This document shows, piece after piece, positions 7,623 to 13,066 of a stretch of DNA of 13,066 bases. Every line of letters starts with the position of its first letter. Position 1 is the first letter of the stretch. A program made the position numbers and the translations under genes. The stretch is taken from assembly GCA_002438685.1 (NCBI GenBank), contig DJQG01000152.1, positions 9,452 to 22,517 of the forward strand. The letters are read 5' to 3'. The stretch is from Ruminococcaceae bacterium UBA6392. Its GTDB lineage: Bacteria; Bacillota; Clostridia; Oscillospirales; Acutalibacteraceae. The notes under the pieces were generated by a model, which saw only the letters and a program-made list of their open reading frames with translations, did not search any database and was not told where the DNA came from.

Positions 7623-7640
7623 TCAAAATTTGATAAATGA

Positions 7641-7669
7641 GATGCTCTCCTTCGGGAGGGCATCTTTTT
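7641..7669 (+). terminator. Rho-independent terminator after the aminotransferase
   Basis: GATGCTCTCC (7641-7650) pairs with GGAGGGCATC (7655-7664) over ten base pairs, including one T-G wobble, closed by a stable TTCG tetraloop. Five T residues follow at 7665-7669. It lies 18 nt after the stop and separates this unit from the radC operon. Confidence 0.95.
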
Positions 7670-7702
7670 CGGCATAACAGCCCTGAGTTTTTCAAAAAGT
7701 AA

Positions 7703-7731
7703 TTGAATAACTTTTATAAATGTGCTAATAT
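7703..7731 (+). promoter_or_regulatory. Promoter of the radC-uvrB-uvrA operon
   Basis: TTGAAT (7703-7708) and TAATAT (7726-7731) are spaced by 17 nt, with TGC immediately before the -10 as an extended element. It follows the terminator and precedes radC by about 45 nt. No clostridial LexA-type palindrome (GAAC, four bases, GTTC) overlaps it, so damage control by LexA is not evident. Confidence 0.7.
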
Positions 7732-7776
7732 TAATAAGATAAACATTTGTTCATGGCTCGAAAAGAGGCGGTAATC

Positions 7777-8460
7777 ATGCATGAGGATCACAGAAAAAGA
7801 GTAAAGGAGCGCTTCCTTAAAGACGGGATGGAGAATATGCCCGATCACGAGGTGCTTGAACTGCTTCTGTTCTTTTCAATACCGCGCAAGGACACCAACG
7901 CTCTGGCTCACGAATTGATAGAACACTTCGGCTCTCTTAACTGTGTGCTTGAAGCTTCCGCCAACGATCTTATGCAGGTAAACGGAATAGGGGAAACCTC
8001 TGCGACACTTATAACACTTGCTTTTCAGCTGACAAAAAAGTATCTGAAAAACGCATCGGACAAGAAGCTCAAAAAATACGATGGACCGGAATCGGTCAAG
8101 GAGCTTCTGATGTCAAAATATCTCGGCGCGCGGGAAGAGATGGTCTATATGCTGTCTCTCGATTTTGACGATAACATTCTTGCAATAAACAAGATATCGC
8201 ACGGCACATTTTCTGCCGCGAATATAGACAAGCGTTTTGTACTTGAAACGGCATTCCGCAACAAGGCGCGTTCGGTCGTGCTCGTTCACAATCATGTCAA
8301 CGGAATACCCGTCCCGTCGCGCGACGATCTAAACACCACAAAGGCGGTCGGCGACTTCTTTCAGGGCGTAAATGTCCATCTGCTCGACCACCTCATATAT
8401 ACCGATGAAGACATCTTTTCGATGGCGCAGGTTAAGAAATTTGCACCGCTGTTTATATAA
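7777..8460 (+). CDS. radC: RadC-family JAMM-fold protein
   Basis: This is a RadC family protein (228 residues from the chosen start). The N-terminal part [37 protein letters not shown] is diagnostic of the family and is followed by a helix-hairpin-helix-like [12 protein letters not shown]. The C-terminal JAMM/MPN-type domain keeps the metal-ligand pattern [14 protein letters not shown] (HxH, ten residues, D). The usual HNHPSG of the family is changed to HNHVNG here. RadC was once thought to act in DNA repair, but its biochemical function is not established. The ATG at 7777 is preferred because it has a purine-rich AGAGG at 7764-7768 with 8 nt spacing and puts the conserved HRKR motif right at the N-terminus. 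An ATG at 7753 and a TTG at 7747 are in frame but have no ribosome site. It leads directly into uvrB, 11 nt away, which is context for a repair role. Confidence 0.9.
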   Translation: MHEDHRKRVKERFLKDGMENMPDHEVLELLLFFSIPRKDTNALAHELIEHFGSLNCVLEASANDLMQVNGIGETSATLITLAFQLTKKYLKNASDKKLKKYDGPESVKELLMSKYLGAREEMVYMLSLDFDDNILAINKISHGTFSAANIDKRFVLETAFRNKARSVVLVHNHVNGIPVPSRDDLNTTKAVGDFFQGVNVHLLDHLIYTDEDIFSMAQVKKFAPLFI

Positions 8461-8471
8461 AGGATATCAAT

Positions 8472-10433
8472 ATGGATAAGTTCATTCTTCATTCTCAATA
8501 CAAGCCCATGGGCGACCAGCCGCAGGCGATAGCCGAACTGACCGACGGAGTCAACAGGGGATTCACCGAACAGACTCTGCTTGGCGTTACGGGTTCCGGC
8601 AAGACATTCACAATGGCGAATGTCATTGCCAATCTCAACCGCCCGACGCTCATTCTCGCCCACAATAAAACTCTTGCAGCTCAGCTCTGTTCCGAATTCC
8701 GCGAGTTTTTCCCCGAAAATGCAGTCGAGTATTTTGTCTCGTACTACGACTACTATCAGCCGGAAGCTTATATCCCGTCAACGGACACTTATATCGAAAA
8801 GGATTCCGCTATAAATGACGAGATAGACAAGCTCCGCCATTCCGCGACCTCTGCGCTCTCAGAGCGGCGCGATGTTATAATCGTTGCCAGCGTGTCGTGC
8901 ATATACAGCTTGGGCGACCCCATTGACTACCGCAGCATGGTTATCTCGCTCCGCCCAGGAATGGAAAAGAGCCGCGATGAGGTTATAAACAAGCTCGTTG
9001 AAATACAATATGAGCGCAATGATATAAATTTCATCAGAAACAAGTTCCGTGTTCGCGGAGATGTGCTTGAGATTTTCCCGGCGCAGTCGAGCGAGAACGC
9101 AATCAGAGTTGAATTTTTCGGCGACGAGATTGACCGCATATCCGAGATAAACGCCCTGACAGGCGAGGTCAAGGGTGTGCTGTCCCATGTTGCAATATAT
9201 CCAGCCTCTCACTATGTCGTTTCGCAGGAAAAGATGGAGCGCTCGATAAAAGAGATATACGATGAGATGACCGAGCGCGTCGCTCAGTTTGAGAGTCAGG
9301 GCAAGCTGCTCGAAGCGCAACGCATAAAGCAGCGCACGGAATATGATATCGAAATGCTTCGCGAAACCGGCTTCTGCAAAGGAATCGAGAACTATTCGAG
9401 AGTTATGTCCGGGCGTGAACCCGGCTCTCCGCCGTTTACGTTGCTCGACTATTTCCCGAAAGATTTTCTGCTGTTTGTCGACGAATCCCATGTAACGCTT
9501 CCGCAGGTGCGCGGAATGTACGGCGGCGACCGTTCAAGAAAAGATACGCTCGTTGAATTCGGCTTCCGTCTGCCGTCCGCATATGACAACAGACCGCTGA
9601 CTTTCGATGAGTTCTACGAGAGAGTCGGTCAAAAAATATTCGTCAGCGCAACGCCCGGCGAGTTCGAGCGTGAGACAAGTTCGCAGATTGCCGAACAGCT
9701 TATCCGTCCCACGGGTCTTGTCGATCCCTCGATTTCAGTCAGACCTACCGAGGGTCAGATAGACGATATTATATCCGAGATAAATATAAGAGTCGAGCGC
9801 AAAGAGCGCGTTCTTCTGACTACGCTCACAAAGAAAATGGCGGAGGATCTGACGGATTATCTCGAAGACCTCGGCATAAAAGTTCGCTATATGCACCACG
9901 ATGTTGATACGATAGAACGAATGGAAATTATCCGCGATCTGCGCCTCGGAGAGTTTGATGTGCTCGTCGGCATAAACCTGCTGCGTGAGGGATTGGATAT
10001 TCCCGAGGTTTCGCTCGTTATAATTCTTGATGCCGATAAGGAGGGCTTCCTGCGCTCCGAAACATCGCTGATACAGACGATAGGACGTGCGGCACGAAAT
10101 GCGAACGGCGAGGTTATCATGTATGCCGATTCCGTTACCCCGTCGATGGAGCGCGCGATAGTCGAGACAGAACGCAGACGCCAGAAACAGATGGCATATA
10201 ACGAAGAGCACGGAATTGTGCCCAAGACAATAATCAAGGGCGTCCGCGATGTCATCGAGATAACCAGCAAGAAGGACAAGGGCGAAAAGCCGATAAAGAA
10301 GATGAGCCGCAAGGAGCGCGAAGAGATGATAGTTCGCCTGACTGCGGAAATGAAATCGGCGGCGAAAATACTTGAATTTGAGCACGCGGCATATCTTCGC
10401 GATAAGATAAACAAACTAAGAGAAGGAAAATAA
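8472..10433 (+). CDS. uvrB: UvrB, excinuclease ABC subunit B
   Basis: This is the damage-verification helicase-like subunit of nucleotide excision repair, 653 residues and close to the usual 655-675. UvrA loads it at lesions; it then opens the strand with its beta-hairpin and recruits UvrC for incision. Walker A is GVTGSGKT at residues 38-45. The beta-hairpin region with its conserved aromatics ([16 protein letters not shown]) is at about 87-102. The DEAD-like box is DESH at 337-340. Motif V/VI sequences [17 protein letters not shown] and QTIGRAARN are intact. The C-terminal UVR coiled coil that contacts UvrC is at about 614-651 ([20 protein letters not shown]). The ATG at 8472 follows AAAGGA at 8459-8464, which overlaps the radC stop. 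uvrA starts 15 nt downstream. All expected motifs are present. Confidence 0.98.
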   Translation: MDKFILHSQYKPMGDQPQAIAELTDGVNRGFTEQTLLGVTGSGKTFTMANVIANLNRPTLILAHNKTLAAQLCSEFREFFPENAVEYFVSYYDYYQPEAYIPSTDTYIEKDSAINDEIDKLRHSATSALSERRDVIIVASVSCIYSLGDPIDYRSMVISLRPGMEKSRDEVINKLVEIQYERNDINFIRNKFRVRGDVLEIFPAQSSENAIRVEFFGDEIDRISEINALTGEVKGVLSHVAIYPASHYVVSQEKMERSIKEIYDEMTERVAQFESQGKLLEAQRIKQRTEYDIEMLRETGFCKGIENYSRVMSGREPGSPPFTLLDYFPKDFLLFVDESHVTLPQVRGMYGGDRSRKDTLVEFGFRLPSAYDNRPLTFDEFYERVGQKIFVSATPGEFERETSSQIAEQLIRPTGLVDPSISVRPTEGQIDDIISEINIRVERKERVLLTTLTKKMAEDLTDYLEDLGIKVRYMHHDVDTIERMEIIRDLRLGEFDVLVGINLLREGLDIPEVSLVIILDADKEGFLRSETSLIQTIGRAARNANGEVIMYADSVTPSMERAIVETERRRQKQMAYNEEHGIVPKTIIKGVRDVIEITSKKDKGEKPIKKMSRKEREEMIVRLTAEMKSAAKILEFEHAAYLRDKINKLREGK

Positions 10434-10435
10434 TC

Positions 10436-10451
10436 GGAGGCGATATTCTTG
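10436..10451 (+). promoter_or_regulatory. Ribosome binding site and TTG start of uvrA
   Basis: GGAGG at 10436-10440 is 8 nt from TTG at 10449-10451. The codons that follow encode the canonical UvrA N-terminus, so this non-ATG start is well supported. Confidence 0.85.
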
Positions 10452-13066
10452 CCGCAGAAAAATATAATTGTAAAAGGCGCAAGGGAGCACAACCTGAAAA
10501 ATGTCGATGTTGAAATCCCGCGCGACAAGCTCGTGGTGTTCACGGGGCTTTCGGGTTCGGGAAAATCGTCGTTGGCATTTGACACTATATACGCCGAGGG
10601 ACAGAGAAGATATGTCGAGTCTCTCTCGTCATACGCAAGACAGTTCCTCGGTCAGATGGAGAAGCCTCAGGTAGACTACATCGAGGGGCTTTCTCCCGCT
10701 ATATCAATTGACCAGAAAACGACATCAAAGAACCCGCGTTCAACCGTCGGAACGGTGACGGAGATATATGACTATCTGCGCCTGCTCTATGCCCGCATAG
10801 GCATTCCGCACTGTCCAGTCTGCGGCAGAGAGATATCGAGGCAGACTGTAGATGATATCGTTGACAGCGTGCTCGAACTGCCAGAGGGCACTAAAATTCA
10901 GGTTATGGCACCTATTGCGCGCGGCAAAAAAGGTCAGTTTGTCAAAGAACTCGAAAGCGCGAAAAAGGACGGATATGTCCGCGTGCGTGTTGACGGAATA
11001 ATATATGACCTCAGCGAAAAAATCGAGCTCGACAAGAACAAAAAACACAATATAGAAATTGTGGTCGACAGACTCGTTGTAAAAGAGAGCATTCGAAGCA
11101 GGCTTGCCGATTCCATTGAAACTGCGACAGGTCTTTCAGACGGAAATTTACTTGTTGATGTGATAGGCGGCGAAGAGAAGCTTTATTCCCTCGATTATGC
11201 CTGCCCGGAGCACGGAGTCAGCATTGAAGAACTCGAACCGCGTATGTTCTCGTTCAATAACCCATTCGGCGCCTGCCCGACCTGCTCCGGACTCAGCGTT
11301 TTCATGAAGCCCGATCCCAATCTTATCGTGCCGGATAAAAATCTTTCACTCAGACAGGGTGCGATAAAGGCGAGCGGCTGGAACAATGCCGATGGCGGCA
11401 CGATAGCGCAGATGTACATGGAGGGCATTGCGAATAAATATGGCTTTACTCTCGATACTCCGTTTAAAGATATCCCAGCGGACGGAGTTGACGCTATAAT
11501 GTACGGCACAAAAGGCGAGAAGCTAAAGCTTACGCGTAAAAACGAATACGGCACAGGCTCGTATATGACCGCGTTCGAGGGCATCTGCAACAATATTGAG
11601 CGCAGATATAAAGAGACCACAAGCGACTGGTCACGCGCCGAGCTTGAACAGTGCATGTCAACGGTAAAATGCCTCGACTGCCACGGCGCGAGGCTCAGAA
11701 AAGAGTCGCTGTGCGTGACAGTCGGCGGAATAAACATCGACAAATTTGCAAATAAATCTATTGTCAAAGCTATAGAATTTCTTGATTCGCTCACCCTGAC
11801 CGATCGCGAACAGATACTAGCGAAGCTCATAGTCAAAGAGATAAAGGACAGGCTTACATTTTTGCGCAGCGTCGGACTCGGTTATCTGACCCTTGCCCGC
11901 TCGTCTGCAAGCCTTTCCGGCGGCGAAAGCCAGAGAATACGCCTTGCAACTCAGATCGGCTCGTCGCTTGTCGGCGTTTTGTATATTCTCGACGAGCCGA
12001 GCATAGGACTTCATCAGCGTGACAACGAGAAGCTTCTCAACACTCTTCGCAACCTCAGGGACATAGGCAACACACTTATAGTTGTTGAGCACGACGAGGA
12101 CACAATGCGCGCGGCGGACTACATCGTCGATGTCGGTCCTGGTGCGGGCATCCACGGCGGAAATATTGTCTGCACGGGCACGGCGGAAGATATAATGAAC
12201 TGCAAAGAGTCGATAACCGGGCAGTATCTCAGCGGACGTAAGAAGATTCCCGTTCCCGAAAAGCGCAGAAAAGGCAATGGCAAGAGCCTGAAAATAATCG
12301 GCGCGCGCGAAAACAATCTTAAAAATATAGATGCCGAAATCCCGCTCGGCGAGTTTGTGTGCATAACCGGCGTATCCGGTTCGGGCAAATCGTCACTTAT
12401 AAACGAGATACTGTATAAACGCCTTGTGACCGAACTCAACGGCGCAAAAAAAGTTGCGGGCGCGCATACGGATATCATCGGAATCGACAATCTCGACAAG
12501 GTTATTGCAATAGACCAGTCCCCGATAGGACGCACTCCGCGTTCGAATCCCGCGACATATACAGGCGTGTTTAATGATATCCGCGACCTGTTCGCATCAA
12601 CTGCCGAGGCAAAGGCGAGGGGATATAAGGCAAACAGATTCTCGTTCAATGTCAAGGGCGGGCGCTGTGAGGCATGTCAGGGCGACGGAATCGTGAAGAT
12701 AGAGATGCATTTCCTCGCTGATATCTATGTGCCCTGCGATGTCTGCAAGGGCGCGAGATACAACCGCGAAACGCTCGAAGTCAAATACAAGGGTAAAAAT
12801 ATCTATGATGTGCTTGAAATGACCGTTGAAGAGGGACTTGAGTTCTTTTCAAGCATACCAAAGATAAAGCACAAATTGCAGACCCTCTACGATGTCGGTC
12901 TCGGGTATGTCAAGATCGGTCAGCCCGCAACGACGCTTTCGGGCGGCGAGGCACAGCGCGTCAAGCTTTCAACCGAACTTTCGCGCCGCCCTACGGGAAA
13001 GACTGTTTATATTCTTGATGAGCCGACCACCGGTCTGCACACAGCCGATGTACACAAGCTCATCGA
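10449..13066 (+). CDS. uvrA: UvrA, excinuclease ABC subunit A, 3' end outside the window, TTG start
   Basis: This is the DNA-damage sensor ATPase of nucleotide excision repair. It covers 872 codons of an expected 940 or so, and the frame stays open to the last base. It begins at TTG 10449 ([17 protein letters not shown]), with GGAGG at 10436-10440 spaced 8 nt; no ATG lies at the right place. Walker A motifs are GLSGSGKSS at 33-41 and GVSGSGKSS at 641-649. ABC signatures are LSGGESQR from 489 and LSGGEAQR from 830. Walker B motifs are VLYILDEPS (about 511-519) and VYILDEPTT at 853-861. The zinc module that binds DNA is C740-x2-C743-x19-C763-x2-C766. An upstream zinc site is C252-x2-H255-x20-C276-x2-C279, with histidine replacing one cysteine as in many Firmicute UvrAs. 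A CPVC pair starts at 122. It is co-transcribed with radC and uvrB. The last missing portion is the end of ABC domain II. Confidence 0.98.
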   Translation, partial: MPQKNIIVKGAREHNLKNVDVEIPRDKLVVFTGLSGSGKSSLAFDTIYAEGQRRYVESLSSYARQFLGQMEKPQVDYIEGLSPAISIDQKTTSKNPRSTVGTVTEIYDYLRLLYARIGIPHCPVCGREISRQTVDDIVDSVLELPEGTKIQVMAPIARGKKGQFVKELESAKKDGYVRVRVDGIIYDLSEKIELDKNKKHNIEIVVDRLVVKESIRSRLADSIETATGLSDGNLLVDVIGGEEKLYSLDYACPEHGVSIEELEPRMFSFNNPFGACPTCSGLSVFMKPDPNLIVPDKNLSLRQGAIKASGWNNADGGTIAQMYMEGIANKYGFTLDTPFKDIPADGVDAIMYGTKGEKLKLTRKNEYGTGSYMTAFEGICNNIERRYKETTSDWSRAELEQCMSTVKCLDCHGARLRKESLCVTVGGINIDKFANKSIVKAIEFLDSLTLTDREQILAKLIVKEIKDRLTFLRSVGLGYLTLARSSASLSGGESQRIRLATQIGSSLVGVLYILDEPSIGLHQRDNEKLLNTLRNLRDIGNTLIVVEHDEDTMRAADYIVDVGPGAGIHGGNIVCTGTAEDIMNCKESITGQYLSGRKKIPVPEKRRKGNGKSLKIIGARENNLKNIDAEIPLGEFVCITGVSGSGKSSLINEILYKRLVTELNGAKKVAGAHTDIIGIDNLDKVIAIDQSPIGRTPRSNPATYTGVFNDIRDLFASTAEAKARGYKANRFSFNVKGGRCEACQGDGIVKIEMHFLADIYVPCDVCKGARYNRETLEVKYKGKNIYDVLEMTVEEGLEFFSSIPKIKHKLQTLYDVGLGYVKIGQPATTLSGGEAQRVKLSTELSRRPTGKTVYILDEPTTGLHTADVHKLI

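Noticed and set aside
7670..7776. LexA/SOS box upstream of radC
   Set aside because: I looked for GAAC-N4-GTTC or close variants and saw none; only the promoter elements are supported.
8859..10585. Several overlapping minus-strand open frames of 210-232 codons
   Set aside because: All are shadows of uvrB and of the start of uvrA; their translations show no family motif.
11195..11836. Long open frame on the minus strand, 213 codons
   Set aside because: It lies wholly inside uvrA, whose conserved zinc and ABC motifs are coded on the plus strand; the minus-strand translation is serine-rich and lacks any recognisable domain or ribosome site.
12119..12655. Open frame on the minus strand, 178 codons
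   Set aside because: It is antisense to the second ABC domain of uvrA and reflects codon bias of the sense gene.

Overview
The window looks like part of a chromosome from an anaerobic Firmicute of class Clostridia, plausibly an Oscillospirales/Ruminococcaceae-type gut bacterium. This rests on gene content (DnaC/DnaI-type loader, Tex, DinF-type MATE, RadC, UvrB, UvrA), strong AGGAGG-type ribosome binding sites, TTG starts, near-consensus sigma-A promoters and a moderate GC content. The genus is not identifiable by eye. All eight genes lie on the + strand and are tightly packed. No mobile element, tRNA, rRNA or CRISPR array is visible.

Layout. (1) Positions 1-4248 hold three closely spaced genes: the 3' part of a DnaC/DnaI-like helicase-loader ATPase, the RNA-binding protein Tex, and a MATE-family exporter that starts with TTG. 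The gaps are 9 and 6 nt, so they are probably co-transcribed. (2) After an 87-nt spacer with two small inverted repeats comes a lone dTDP-glucose 4,6-dehydratase (rmlB type, 4336-5355). Its partners rmlA, rmlC and rmlD are not beside it. (3) At 5421-5449 there is an excellent promoter (TTTACA, 17 nt, extended TGC-TATAAT). A 6+6 bp palindrome sits at the expected transcription start. The promoter drives a TetR-family regulator whose stop codon overlaps (ATGA) the start of a class-III PLP aminotransferase resembling glutamate-1-semialdehyde aminomutase. A textbook UUCG-loop terminator closes this unit at 7641-7669. (4) A second extended -10 promoter at 7703-7731 precedes radC, uvrB and uvrA. UvrA starts with TTG at 10449 and runs off the window end. 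This is a compact DNA-repair operon.

How the genes work together. UvrA and UvrB are the damage-recognition and damage-verification subunits of nucleotide excision repair; UvrC is not in the window. RadC is a JAMM-fold protein of unsettled function. The TetR-aminotransferase pair is the least explained part. It is a self-contained transcription unit with a candidate autoregulatory operator, and its enzyme has codon usage unlike its neighbours (no ATA among 25 isoleucine codons, AAG strongly preferred for lysine), suggesting high expression. The substrate is unknown.

Most of the window is housekeeping. I see no clear evidence for an entirely new system. The TetR-aminotransferase unit is the best candidate for follow-up.
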